Assembly: GCF_000504285.1 (NCBI RefSeq)
Contig: NZ_KI632511.1
Coordinates: 307,372-371,371 of the forward strand
Reading direction: 5' to 3'
Source: Actinospica robiniae DSM 44927
GTDB lineage: Bacteria; Actinomycetota; Actinomycetes; Streptomycetales; Catenulisporaceae
Length of the DNA stretch: 64,000 nt
Numbering within the stretch: the stretch's first letter is position 1; each line of letters opens with the position of its first letter. The notes beneath the pieces are model-generated. The model searched no databases. It saw nothing but the letters and a program-made list of their open reading frames with translations, and was not told the origin of the DNA. The position numbers and the translations under genes are program-made. Shown in pieces: positions 42,792 through 52,205 of the stretch.

Positions 42792-43653
42792 GCTCAAGCT
42801 GGCCGGGCCGGGCACCTCCACCCGGCCACTGGAGATCCTCTACGAGCACCCGGACATAGCCGGCCGGCCCCTGCCCGCAGGCCTCCACGCGCTCTACGGC
42901 GGCGGTTTGGATCTGCCCTCGCCGTGTCTTTACGCGAACTTCGTCGCCTCGATCGACGGTGTGGCCGCGCTCGGGCCGGAGCACCCCTCATCCGGATCGG
43001 CAATCAGCGGCCGGGAGCCCGCCGACCGGTTCGTCATGGGTCTGCTACGCGCCTTCGCGAGCGCAGTCCTGATCGGCGCCGGCACTCTTCGCGCCACTCC
43101 GACACACCATTGGACCCCCGAGCACGTCTACCGTGCGGCAGCACCCGAGTTCGCCGCGCTCCGCGCTTCTCGCGGACTGTCCGCGCAGCCCGAGCTCGTG
43201 ATAGCCACCGCGCGCGGCGATCTGCCCGCCGACCACCCCGCCCTCGAGGCGGGAGCCGTGATCGCCACCACCGAAGCCGGAGCCCGCCGCCTGGCCGGAC
43301 GCATACCCGGAACGTGCACGATCCTGGCCCTCGGCGACTCGCCGACGATCGACCCGGCCGTGCTCATGCAGGCCGTCCGCGCGCGCGGACACGCCGTCGT
43401 CCTCACCGAGGCCGGACCCCGCCTGATCGGCCGACTGGTGGACCGGGGCCTGCTCGACGAGCTGTTCCTCACCATCGCACCCGTCCTCGCCGGCCGCGAC
43501 CGGATCCCGCGCGCCGGGCTGATCGCAGACCTCGAGCTGCTCCCGGGCCGCCGGGAGACCGCCGACCTGGTCGGTCTGCGCCGCCAGGCCTCGGTCCTGT
43601 TCCTGCGCTACCGGCTGTCCTCGCCTCAGCCTCAGCCGAAGGTGAAGGAGTAG
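42778..43653 (+). CDS. RibD C-terminal / dihydrofolate reductase-like reductase
   Basis: 291 residues from GTG 42778. PCLYANFVASIDGVAALGPE is the NADPH-binding start of the RibD_C family; VLIGAGTLRATPTHHWTPEH and VVLTEAGPRLIGRLVDRGLL are the other conserved blocks. No deaminase domain. With FolE upstream, it could reduce a pterin or pyrimidine intermediate. The 3' end overlaps the convergent DipZ-like gene by 22 bases. Confidence 0.9.
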   Translation: MPDTELKLAGPGTSTRPLEILYEHPDIAGRPLPAGLHALYGGGLDLPSPCLYANFVASIDGVAALGPEHPSSGSAISGREPADRFVMGLLRAFASAVLIGAGTLRATPTHHWTPEHVYRAAAPEFAALRASRGLSAQPELVIATARGDLPADHPALEAGAVIATTEAGARRLAGRIPGTCTILALGDSPTIDPAVLMQAVRARGHAVVLTEAGPRLIGRLVDRGLLDELFLTIAPVLAGRDRIPRAGLIADLELLPGRRETADLVGLRRQASVLFLRYRLSSPQPQPKVKE

Positions 43654-45419
43654 GCGCTCAGCCCGGGTGACAGGGTGAGGGTGAGCGTGCCGGACTGCGG
43701 GGTGCTACCGCCGACCACGGTGTAGATGTCCGGCGCGCCGGAGACGTTGTAGACAGTGGTCTTGCCGTCGACAGTGGCGGTGACGGTGCCGGTGCCGCCG
43801 ACGTCCAGGTAGACGTAGTCCGCGTCGAAGTTCAGCTCGATGCCGGCGCCGGCGCCCGAGGTGATCGACTCGTCGGCCACATTCCAGTTGCCGGTGAGCG
43901 CGAACGCGCTGGTGGGCAGCGAAGGCGGATAGCTGTACTTGCTCGTGCCGTCGGTCAGCGAGCCGGCCGAGCTGCCGGCGAAGCTGTCCGCGCGCTCGGC
44001 GCCCAGGTACGTCTCCGGGGTCTGATTCTGATTGGTGGGGGTGGTGTCGCGCACATCCGTCGCGGCGGGGAGCGCGACCGTGGGGTGCGCGGCGGTGAGC
44101 AGCTGCCGGATCAGTGACTCGGTCTGCGAGTAGTCGCCTTCGCCGATCGACACGTGGCGGACCTCGCCGGTCGAGTCCACGAGGTATTCCGCCGGCCAGG
44201 ATTCATTGCCGAAGTCGTTCCAGGTCGTGTAGTTGTTGTCCAGCGCGACCGGGTAGGTGATGTGCAGCCGGGCCACGCCGGCCTGCACGTTCGACGCGAC
44301 GTGCTCGAAGGCGTACTCGGGCGTGTGCACGCCGATCACGACCAGGCCGTCGGCGGCATAGTTCTGATACCAGGCCTCGACGTGCGTGATCGCGCGCTGG
44401 CAGTTGATGCACGAGTAGGCCCAGAAGTCGACGAGGACGACCTTGCCCTTGAGCTGCGCCGGGGTCAGCGCCGCGTCGCCGGGGGTGTTCAGCCACTGCT
44501 GGATCCCGTCGATCTTGGGCTGGGTGCCGCAGTTCTGCAGCGTGGCGGCGGCTTCCTCCGCGCAGGCCTGCAGGTCCTGGGACTGGCCCGAGCTGATCAG
44601 CCCGGCTCCGGCGTGGTCCAACGCCGTGTTCAGCGTGTTGGTGTAGTCCGGGATGGCGCGTTGCAGGGCGTCGGTGACGTTGAAGGTCAAAGCCACGGCG
44701 AGCGCGACGACCATCACTCCGGCCAGCGCCCGCACCTTGCGCTGCCGGTCGCGGAACGCCCGTACCCGCTCGGCGATGCGCCGGCCGGCGAGGGCGAAGA
44801 AGAGCAGCGGAAGCGTGGTGCCCAGGCCGAAGGCGAGGGTCAGTGCGATCGTATGCGCGCCGATCTTCCCGGTGGCGCCGGCGACCGTGATCGCGGCGAG
44901 TACCGGTCCGGCGCACGGGACGTACACGGCGCCGAGCGCGAGTCCGAGGACGAAGCCGCCGTGGTCGCCGGTCACCCGCAGCTGGGGGATCCGCGCGAAC
45001 GGGCGCTCGAGGAGCGCCTCCACGCGCGGGAAGAGCATCCCGATGCCGAGCAGGACGAGGACGACGAGGCCGGCCCAGCGGATGATGTCCTTGGGCAGCG
45101 GCAGGACACTGAGCACGAGGGTGCCCAGCAGGGTTATCAGGCTGAAGCTCAGCGCCAGACCGGCGACGATCAGATAGGGGCGCAGTCGGTCCCGGCGCAG
45201 CTTGCGCATGCGCTCCAGCCGGGCGCGTTCGCGGGCCGCTTTGGTCCCTCCTGCCTTGTTCCCGCCCGTGCCCGATGCGCCCGACGCGCCGGCTGTCCCC
45301 GACGCGGTCGCCGCGCCGCCGGATCCGGACAGGAAGACCACCGGCAACACCGGCAGCACGCACGGGGAGATACCCGTGATCACGCCGCCGAGGAAGCCGA
45401 TCAACACCAAAGCCGGCAC
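43632..45419 (-). CDS. DipZ-like CcdA-thioredoxin fusion protein
   Basis: 595 residues from GTG 45419. The N-terminal CcdA membrane domain of about six helices has both redox cysteines (ITGISPCVLPVLPVVF and YVPCAGPVLAA). An extracytoplasmic thioredoxin domain (about 310-450) has CINC in VDFWAYSCINCQRAITHVEA. The C-terminal beta-sandwich (about 470-595) matches the DipZ carbohydrate-binding-like C-domain. It moves reducing power across the membrane to secreted proteins. An Ala/Gly-rich cytoplasmic loop (about 30-60) is unusually long. Confidence 0.92.
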   Translation of the reverse strand: MPALVLIGFLGGVITGISPCVLPVLPVVFLSGSGGAATASGTAGASGASGTGGNKAGGTKAARERARLERMRKLRRDRLRPYLIVAGLALSFSLITLLGTLVLSVLPLPKDIIRWAGLVVLVLLGIGMLFPRVEALLERPFARIPQLRVTGDHGGFVLGLALGAVYVPCAGPVLAAITVAGATGKIGAHTIALTLAFGLGTTLPLLFFALAGRRIAERVRAFRDRQRKVRALAGVMVVALAVALTFNVTDALQRAIPDYTNTLNTALDHAGAGLISSGQSQDLQACAEEAAATLQNCGTQPKIDGIQQWLNTPGDAALTPAQLKGKVVLVDFWAYSCINCQRAITHVEAWYQNYAADGLVVIGVHTPEYAFEHVASNVQAGVARLHITYPVALDNNYTTWNDFGNESWPAEYLVDSTGEVRHVSIGEGDYSQTESLIRQLLTAAHPTVALPAATDVRDTTPTNQNQTPETYLGAERADSFAGSSAGSLTDGTSKYSYPPSLPTSAFALTGNWNVADESITSGAGAGIELNFDADYVYLDVGGTGTVTATVDGKTTVYNVSGAPDIYTVVGGSTPQSGTLTLTLSPGLSAYSFTFG

Positions 45420-45564
45420 CGCGTGCCTCCGGATCTCGTCGGGGCGCGGATCCCAGCCGTGCCTAGGAACCTTCTACCGCCTCAAGCTGAAGTGAAGGAT
45501 CGGGCCGCAGACCCGTTCCCACGAGGTGCTGACGTGGCGGAGGCGCTGTCGGTTCAATCCGGTC

Positions 45565-46185
45565 TCAGGCGAGCGCGCTGCGCAAGCCGAGGCCGATGAG
45601 TACGCAGCCGGTGATGCGCTTCCACCTCCCCTTCGCGCGTGCCGATGCCAGGAAGCGGTTCGCCCCGGACAGGACGACCGTCCAGCCCGTCAGCCAGGCG
45701 GCGACGAGCAGGCCCTGAGCGGTCGCCAGGGTCAGGATCTGCGGCGCGAGTTCGTGGTGGACGTCGAGGAACTGCGGGACGAGGGTCAGGAAGATGGACG
45801 CGGCCTTCGGGTTCAGCACGTTCGCGAGTACGGCCTGGCCGTACGAGGCGACTGCGCCGCGCGGTTCGCGCTCGGCCGGCGTGCCGTCGCCCGGGGGAGT
45901 GGGGACGGTGCGCCAGCAGTGCACGCCGAGTCCGATCAGGTAGGCGGCTCCGAGCAGCCGGACGATCTCGAAGTCCGTGCTGGAGTGCATGACCAGCGCG
46001 GAAAGGCCGGCGATGGCCAGTGTGGCGTGGACGTAGAGGCCGGTGACGGTGCCGAGGATGATCGGCAGCGCACGGCCGCGGCCGCGCGCGGTGACCTCTC
46101 GGACGACCAGTGTGAGGCTGGCGCCCGGCGTGGCGACCAGCGGGAAGACGGCGGCGAGGAACGCGAGGATGAGTGAAGGCCGCAC
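45565..46185 (-). CDS. LysE/RhtB-family exporter
   Basis: 206 residues from GTG 46185. Six hydrophobic segments, with ATPGASLTLVVREVTARGRG in place of the usual PGP loop and LNPKAASIFLTLVPQFL, typical of amino acid/metabolite exporters. It begins 9 bases after the metallophosphoesterase stop: same operon. Confidence 0.88.
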   Translation of the reverse strand: MRPSLILAFLAAVFPLVATPGASLTLVVREVTARGRGRALPIILGTVTGLYVHATLAIAGLSALVMHSSTDFEIVRLLGAAYLIGLGVHCWRTVPTPPGDGTPAEREPRGAVASYGQAVLANVLNPKAASIFLTLVPQFLDVHHELAPQILTLATAQGLLVAAWLTGWTVVLSGANRFLASARAKGRWKRITGCVLIGLGLRSALA

Positions 46186-46194
46186 GTGGTGCCT

Positions 46195-46974
46195 CTACTC
46201 TCCGCTTGCCGCGGCGCTTGCGACGATGCTTTCCACGGTTCGGAAGTGGGTGATGATCCGGCCGTCGTCGACGAGATGCAGCGCGATGCCCACGGGCGCC
46301 TCGCGGTCGGCGATCTGCTCAGGCCGCGGCGGGACGACGAGGGTCCAGGTGACGGCGGGGGCGAGCAGGACGGGCCGGGAGGCGAAGCTGGACGCGGCGG
46401 CCGTGTGGGCGTGGCCGGTGAGCACGGCGATGATCTGCGGATGCCGGTGCAAAAGCTCGGCGAGGGTGTCGGGGTTGGTCAGGGGCACCGAGTCCGGCAG
46501 GGGATGGCCGACCGGAACGGGCGGGTGGTGCATGGCCAGCAGCGCGGGCCCGGTGTGTTCGGGGTCTGCGAGGGTGTCCTCGATCCAGGCCGTGGTGGCC
46601 TCGTCGAGACGTCCGTCCTCCCGGCCCGGGATGGTGGAGTCGCACATCAGGATGGTCAGATCATTGATACGGCGAGCGGTGTTGACCGGCCTGTCGTGTC
46701 GGCCGTCCTCCGTCTCGCCGAGCAACTCCGCTCGGAGCACGCCGCGGGCGTCGTGATTGCCCGGGCAGAAGAGCACGGGGTAGGGCGCGTCGAGCAGCTT
46801 GCCGGCTTCCCGGTAGGCGGCCGGGTTGCCGCGGTCGGCGATGTCGCCGGTGACCAGGAGCGCGTCGGGCGGGGTCGGCAGGGACCGCAGATAGGCGGCG
46901 GCGCGCTCGAGGCGCTCCGTCGCGCGGGGCGTGCCGTCGAGATGAAGATCACTGATGTGGGCGAGCAGCGTCAT
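46195..46974 (-). CDS. Calcineurin-like metallophosphoesterase
   Basis: 259 residues. Metal-binding motifs in order: HISDLHLDG, VTGDIADRGN, CPGNHDARG, LLAMHHPPV and LTGHAHTA, the Icc/CpdA type. It may hydrolyse cyclic nucleotides or phosphodiesters in the cytoplasm. AAGGGG lies upstream of ATG 46974. Divergent from the CGNR regulator gene. Confidence 0.93.
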   Translation of the reverse strand: MTLLAHISDLHLDGTPRATERLERAAAYLRSLPTPPDALLVTGDIADRGNPAAYREAGKLLDAPYPVLFCPGNHDARGVLRAELLGETEDGRHDRPVNTARRINDLTILMCDSTIPGREDGRLDEATTAWIEDTLADPEHTGPALLAMHHPPVPVGHPLPDSVPLTNPDTLAELLHRHPQIIAVLTGHAHTAAASSFASRPVLLAPAVTWTLVVPPRPEQIADREAPVGIALHLVDDGRIITHFRTVESIVASAAASGE

Positions 46975-47005
46975 GTCGTCCCCCTTCGTAGGCCGCGCGC
47001 GGCTA

Positions 47006-47033
47006 CTAACGGCTAAAATTGATTTGCCGTTAG
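47006..47033. promoter_or_regulatory. Inverted repeat in divergent promoter (CGNR / phosphoesterase)
   Basis: CTAACGGC (47006-47013) and GCCGTTAG (47026-47033) form a perfect 8-bp inverted repeat around TAAAATTGATTT, which contains a TAAAAT -10-like box. Suited to a dimeric regulator, perhaps the adjacent CGNR protein. Confidence 0.55.
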
Positions 47034-47106
47034 GTGACCCTACGGCAGGCGTTGTGGTGGGATCAAGTACGAACACGTCCTCGGCTGTGGTGAGTGGGAG
47101 ATCGGG

Positions 47107-47724
47107 ATGCGGCGGTGGCTGGCGCTGGAGCTGGCGGGCACGATTCGGCACGACGGCAACGGAGGCGTCGCCGACGACCTGCTCACCCCGGCCGACCTGG
47201 CCGGATGGATCCGCGCGCAGGATGAGCTGCTGAGCCCGCAGCGCATCGAGCCGGGTCTCGTGGAGAGCGAACGAGCGCTGAGTGAAGTCCTCGCCGTGCG
47301 CACGGCCGCCCGCGCGCTTTTCGCCCGCGTCGTCGCGCCCGCCCCGCCAAGCCGCGCGGATGCCGGTCGTCTGCCGAACGCGGCGGACGCGCTCGCGGCC
47401 CTCAACTGTGCGGCGGCGCGCGTGCAGACGGCCCTGAGCCTCGAGTGGCCCGTCGAAGGCGAGCCGAGCCTGCGCTTCACGGACGAGTCCGTTGATCCGG
47501 TGGACCGGCTGACGGCGCTTCTGGCGCGCGAAGCGATGCTGTTCCTGGCAGACGCCGACAGCGGCCGTCTCGCCGCGTGCAACGCGCCGCGCTGCGTGCG
47601 GTACTTCCTCAAGGACCACGGTCGGCAGGAGTACTGCAAGCCCTCGTGCAGCAACCGGGCTCGCGCCGCGCGGCACTATCGGCGCCACGAAGGCTCCGCG
47701 GAGGGCGGCAGCGTCACGGCGTAG
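47107..47724 (+). CDS. CGNR zinc-finger (ABATE-domain) regulator
   Basis: 205 residues. An N-terminal ABATE helical domain (WLALELAGTIRHDGNGGVAD, LLTPADLAGWIRAQ) is followed by the CGNR zinc finger CNAPRCVRYFLKDHGRQEYC with four Cys and an HYRRH tail. Presumed DNA-binding regulator. Confidence 0.9.
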   Translation: MRRWLALELAGTIRHDGNGGVADDLLTPADLAGWIRAQDELLSPQRIEPGLVESERALSEVLAVRTAARALFARVVAPAPPSRADAGRLPNAADALAALNCAAARVQTALSLEWPVEGEPSLRFTDESVDPVDRLTALLAREAMLFLADADSGRLAACNAPRCVRYFLKDHGRQEYCKPSCSNRARAARHYRRHEGSAEGGSVTA

Positions 47725-47740
47725 CGGGAGCGGGAGTGGC

Positions 47741-47825
<85 letters not shown>

Positions 47826-47924
47826 CCGGCGCCGGGGCGCGGCGTTTGCTGTGCTCTGCGATAACACATCGCGGGGTTCTGCGAAGCCTTGTCCGGCCGA
47901 AGTGGCCATTGGTACGGTCAACCA

Positions 47925-49997
47925 GTGTTACGTAAACTCACTCTTGGGGGCGCTGTCGTGGCGCTGCTCGGATGCGGGCTCGTCACCCCCGCATCAGCAG
48001 CTTCATCGGGCGCGGCAATCCAAACCATCGACTATCACGGCTATGAGATCCAGGTTCCGGCCTCCTGGCCGGTCTACGATCTCACGGCAGACCCGAGCCG
48101 TTGTGTGCTCTTCGATCAGCACGCTGTCTATCTGGGCACGCCCGGAGCCGACGAGCAGTGCCCGCCGCGTGCCTACGGGCACACCGAGGCGCTGCTGATC
48201 CAGCCGGAAGGCTCTTCCGTCCCGGCCGGAACGAGGGAGCTCGGCTCGGACACCGCGTCCTTCTCGGGCGCGCTGACCGCCACGGAGACGACCGGCCACG
48301 CGGTGCGGTTCACCGCTCCGGGGCCGGGCGTGCAGGTCACCGCGACCTACGGATCCGGTGAGGCGCAGATCCGCTCGATCCTCTCGGGCGCGCGGATGAC
48401 GGCCAAGACCGCCGCCAAGGCTCCGGCCGTCGTCACGCCGAAGGCGGCCACCTCCGCCAAGGCGGCCGGCACGGCCACGAAGGCCGCCACGACGTCGACG
48501 GCGACGGGGCTGTCCGGGGAGCACGCGCAGGGTCTCGGGATCGACACGTGCGCGGTGCCGTCGGCCGCGACCATGAGCTCCTGGCTCTCTTCGCCCTACC
48601 GGATCATCAGCACCTATCTGGGCGGCGCGAACTGGGCCTGCTCCTACGGGGACTTCACCGCCGACTGGGTCAGCCAGGTCGCGGCCGAGGGCTGGCAGTT
48701 CATCCCGATCTGGGTGGGCCCGCAGGCTTCGTGCACGCAGCTGACGAACACGACGGTGATCGACCCGGCCAACGCCGTGGCGCAGGGCACGGCCGAGGCG
48801 GCGAGCGCGGTGGCGGCGGCCCAGCAGTTCGGCTACGGCCAGGGCACGCCGATCTACTACGACATGGAGAGCTACCCCAACTCAAACACCGCGTGCAGCC
48901 AGGCGACTCTGGCGTTCGAGGGTGCCTGGACGGCGGGCCTGCATGCGGCCGGCTACCTTTCCGGGGTGTACTCGAGCGCGGCGACGGGCATCGCCGATCT
49001 CGCTTCGCAGTACACGAACAGCGCATACACGAGCCCGGACGACGTGTGGTTCGCCGACTGGAACGACAACCCGGTCCTGGTCAACCCGTACGCGCCGGCC
49101 ACCGACTGGCCGAACGCGATCATGCACCAGTACTACGGCGACCACAACGAGACCTGGGGCGGGGTGACGCTCGAGCTCGACAGTGACATCGTCGACGCCG
49201 ACGTCGCCGGAATCCCGAGCGCGGCGGTCACCGGGCAGCCCACCGTGACCGACGAACCGGCGCAGGTCGCCGTGACGCCGGGCGTGAAGGGCCGGACCCA
49301 GCTGAAGATCCAGGCCGGCGCGAAGCTCTCGACGATTCACTGGCAGGTCCAGCCGCCCGCCGGCGTCACCGTCTCGCCCTCGTCGGGCATCGCGATCGTG
49401 TCCGGAGGCGGACAGGCGTCCATCTCGCTCACCGTCTCGGCCGCCGCGTCGCTCGCCACCGGGCGGTATGACGTGCCGATCGCGGTGACCGTGAACGGGA
49501 AGCCGAGCACGCAGACGTATCTGCTGGTCAGCAACGGCTCCGCGCTGGCCACCCCGGTGGTGCTCTACGCCGCGGACACCGCGAGCATGGCGATCGCGCA
49601 GGCCGAGGCGCAGCAGCTCGCCCTGCCCGCGAGCAACCTGACCGGCGACTTCGCGACCGCGTGGACCGACGCCTCGAGCGGCTCGGCCCTGGTGATCACG
49701 GTCGGCGTGGCGGCGAGCAACGCGCTGTTCCACAACGCCTGCGGATGGGCGAACCCGGCCAACGAGGCCATCGGCCACACGCCCTTCGGCTTCTTCTCGG
49801 TGCCGAAGCGGACCGCTGTCAGCGGTGGCTTCGAGGCCGCCGACCTGAGCACGGACGCCGCGAACCAGGCGCTCTCCGAGCAGTTCGCGCACTACGCCAT
49901 GGTCGGGACGATCCCGAACGAGAGTGCCGCGCAGCCGCTCGGCTCGCTCACCCCGGCGAACACATGCCTCGGCTCGGCCAGCGTGCCGGTGCCGTAG
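47925..49997 (+). CDS. Secreted DUF1906 (glycoside hydrolase-like) protein
   Basis: About 690 residues from GTG 47925; an upstream start at 47889 is possible. Sec signal LRKLTLGGAVVALLGCGLVT. Residues about 20-130 form an unrecognised N-domain, then an Ala/Lys/Thr-rich linker, then the DUF1906 TIM-barrel (about 195-430): GLGIDTCAVPSAATMSSWLS, GTPIYYDMESYP and WFADWNDNPV, where Asp/Glu of YDMES is the likely functional carboxylate (Rv2525c-type). A beta-sandwich and a C-terminal domain resembling cell-wall-binding repeats (VVLYAADTASMAIAQAEAQQ) follow. Confidence 0.85.
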   Translation: MLRKLTLGGAVVALLGCGLVTPASAASSGAAIQTIDYHGYEIQVPASWPVYDLTADPSRCVLFDQHAVYLGTPGADEQCPPRAYGHTEALLIQPEGSSVPAGTRELGSDTASFSGALTATETTGHAVRFTAPGPGVQVTATYGSGEAQIRSILSGARMTAKTAAKAPAVVTPKAATSAKAAGTATKAATTSTATGLSGEHAQGLGIDTCAVPSAATMSSWLSSPYRIISTYLGGANWACSYGDFTADWVSQVAAEGWQFIPIWVGPQASCTQLTNTTVIDPANAVAQGTAEAASAVAAAQQFGYGQGTPIYYDMESYPNSNTACSQATLAFEGAWTAGLHAAGYLSGVYSSAATGIADLASQYTNSAYTSPDDVWFADWNDNPVLVNPYAPATDWPNAIMHQYYGDHNETWGGVTLELDSDIVDADVAGIPSAAVTGQPTVTDEPAQVAVTPGVKGRTQLKIQAGAKLSTIHWQVQPPAGVTVSPSSGIAIVSGGGQASISLTVSAAASLATGRYDVPIAVTVNGKPSTQTYLLVSNGSALATPVVLYAADTASMAIAQAEAQQLALPASNLTGDFATAWTDASSGSALVITVGVAASNALFHNACGWANPANEAIGHTPFGFFSVPKRTAVSGGFEAADLSTDAANQALSEQFAHYAMVGTIPNESAAQPLGSLTPANTCLGSASVPVP

Positions 49998-50013
49998 TCG
50001 ATCGCGCAGAAAG

Positions 50014-50045
50014 GTGGCCGGCCGGGTGTGAACCCGGCCGGCCAC
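50014..50045. terminator. Bidirectional terminator
   Basis: Perfect 14-bp stem (GTGGCCGGCCGGGT at 50014-50027 pairing with 50032-50045) around GTGA. It lies between the converging DUF1906 and beta-propeller genes. Confidence 0.9.
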
Positions 50046-50074
50046 TGTCGTCATGTTTCTCGCCCGTGTCGGGG

Positions 50075-51223
50075 CTACCCGGCCACGATGCCTTCTCCGC
50101 CGACGGCGTTCGGCACTGTCTGAGCTCCGATCCGAGTAAGACCGCCGCCAGGGCGGATCGCGAACTCGTCGAGGATCCCGTTCGCGCCGGTCTGGACGTA
50201 GAGGAAGCGGCCGTCGCTGGAGGCGGCCGAATCGACCGCGCCCGGATCGGTCGGCGTGGTGCCGACCCTTTGCATCGTGCCGTCCACGCCGGCGTGCAGA
50301 ACGGTGACGGTGGAACTGCCGGCGTTGGACGCGTAGAGCGTGCCGTCGGACTCGGTGATCCAGCACGTGGCCGTGCCACCGGTGGAGGCAGTGCGCTGCC
50401 GCGTGAGTTTGCCGTCCTCGTGGACGGTGAACGAGACCACGGCGTTGGGCCCGGCCTCGGTCAGGTACAGGAACCCGGTGCGCTCGTCGGTGACGAATGA
50501 GAACGGCACCGCGCCCGGCATGTTGTTGACCACGGGCTTGCGCGCGGGCGCGCCGTCGCCGCGCAGCGGGAAGACGTCCACATTGTTCCCGTTGGCCTTG
50601 GTCGTCACGACCAGGTCGTGACCATGGTCGGCGAATCCGACCTGGCCAGGCGTGTTCGTGAACTGCGGTGTGGCGTTCGGGTCCAGCCCGAGCGGCCGGT
50701 TCCAGGTCCGCTGCGCCCGCAGGTAGCCGCCGGCGACCGTATACCCCTGGATCGAGCCGCCGCCGAGAGCGTTGAGGACGTAGACCGCGTCGTCGTGCAC
50801 GGCGACACTCACCGGGAACTCGCCGTGGGAGGCCACGATCTGGCGCAGCCTCAGCAGGCTTCCGTTCACGGCGAAGACCGAGACGGTGTCGCTGCCCGCG
50901 TTCACGGCGTAGAGCAGCTTGTGCCGGGCGTCGTAGGTGAGCGAGCCCTGAGAGGCGAGGTGGTCGACCACGGACCCGTCGAGCACGCCGCCGCGTCCGC
51001 CGGTGGCGTAGACCGCCAGCCGCGTCAGCCGTCCGTCGTCGGCGCGGCGGTAGACGACGACCTGGTTGCCGGTGGTGGCGTCGGTCTGTACGAAGACGAC
51101 CTGGCCGATGCCGCGGCGCGCGGCGTCGCTGCCGCGTGTGGCGGCCGACGCGGCTCCCGCGCAGATGCTCGCCGCGGTGAGAGCCGCCGCGGCGACCGCC
51201 CCGATGCGCATGACCGAGTGCAT
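50075..51223 (-). CDS. Secreted lactonase-type seven-bladed beta-propeller protein
   Basis: 382 residues from ATG 51223 (AGGAGG upstream). Sec signal peptide to about 28. Repeating blades of the form VYVLNALGGGSIQGYTV, FLYLTEAGPNAVVSFTV and LYASNAGSSTVTVLHA match the lactonase/YVTN-like propellers. Exported; enzymatic activity not certain. Confidence 0.85.
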   Translation of the reverse strand: MHSVMRIGAVAAAALTAASICAGAASAATRGSDAARRGIGQVVFVQTDATTGNQVVVYRRADDGRLTRLAVYATGGRGGVLDGSVVDHLASQGSLTYDARHKLLYAVNAGSDTVSVFAVNGSLLRLRQIVASHGEFPVSVAVHDDAVYVLNALGGGSIQGYTVAGGYLRAQRTWNRPLGLDPNATPQFTNTPGQVGFADHGHDLVVTTKANGNNVDVFPLRGDGAPARKPVVNNMPGAVPFSFVTDERTGFLYLTEAGPNAVVSFTVHEDGKLTRQRTASTGGTATCWITESDGTLYASNAGSSTVTVLHAGVDGTMQRVGTTPTDPGAVDSAASSDGRFLYVQTGANGILDEFAIRPGGGLTRIGAQTVPNAVGGEGIVAG

Positions 51224-51392
51224 GAGTTCCTCCTGGGATCTGGATCGGATCTCGGCGCACGTAACGCTAGGAGCGGTTCCGCGGCGATTCGCGCAGACCC
51301 ACCCTGCATCTTCGGGATTTGACCTCGGTTAGTTCAAACAGCGTCTTATATATGAGTCGGATATAACGTCTCGGCTGCCTATGGCTGCCTGC

Positions 51393-52097
51393 CTACCGGA
51401 GTGCTTCGACGAGTTCGTTCAATGAATTGAGATGGACGTCGAATTCGTCCTCGTCCTCGGGGGCGTCCGCGTGCGGGCGGGCCAGGTAGCCGGTGTGAAA
51501 GCCGCTCGCCGCGGCACCGCGCAGGTCCCACGGGTGCGCCGCGACGAACAGGGTGCGGCCCGGGTCGAGGTCGAGCTGCTCGATGGCCAGGGCGTAGACG
51601 GCGGGGGCCGGCTTGTAGGTGCGGGCCAGCGCCGCGGACAGCGTGGCGTGCCAACGCAGGCCGTGCCGGCTGGAGATCTCGGCGACCTGGCAGGTGCTCG
51701 CGTTGGTCAGGGTGCTGACGGTCGTCAGCTCCGCCAGTTCGCTCAGCTGCTCGGCGGCGTCCGGCCAGGCGGCAAGCCGTCGGCCGGTGCTCGCCAGGGC
51801 GTCGAAGGCCTCCGCGGTGAGCCCGATCCCTTCGGCCAGCAGGACCTCCTCGAGCAGAGTTCGGCGCAGCTGCTCCGCCGGCATCCATTCCTCCTCACCA
51901 CTCGCGATCCGCCTGGTGGCCGCGTGGAAGGCCTCGATCCACGCTTCGGCAGCCCGGGTGGAACGGACCTCGTCGATGCCGGCATCGGCGAGCGCGTCGT
52001 GGACCGCGCCGGTGACGGTGCCGACCTCGTCGACAAGCGTGCCGACGAGGTCGAAGACCACGGCGTCGAACTCGGGCAGGCTGTCTGAGAGCGTCAT
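51393..52097 (-). CDS. HAD-superfamily haloacid dehalogenase-like hydrolase
   Basis: 234 residues. Motif I VVFDLVGTLVDEVG has the nucleophile Asp, but the second position is Val-Gly rather than the usual DxD/DxY. Motif II VSTLTNAS, Lys in ARTYKPAPAVY and motif IV FVAAHPWDLRGA match type II dehalogenases. Substrate unknown. Confidence 0.88.
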   Translation of the reverse strand: MTLSDSLPEFDAVVFDLVGTLVDEVGTVTGAVHDALADAGIDEVRSTRAAEAWIEAFHAATRRIASGEEEWMPAEQLRRTLLEEVLLAEGIGLTAEAFDALASTGRRLAAWPDAAEQLSELAELTTVSTLTNASTCQVAEISSRHGLRWHATLSAALARTYKPAPAVYALAIEQLDLDPGRTLFVAAHPWDLRGAAASGFHTGYLARPHADAPEDEDEFDVHLNSLNELVEALR

Positions 52098-52205
52098 GAC
52101 GATCCCGATCCTTACGCGCGTTCGATAGTCGGTCGCGCCCCAGGCCGTCCGGCCCCGGCCGCGGCCCGCCGGTTGCCCGGATACGCCGCGTCCATGCGCC
52201 CGGGC

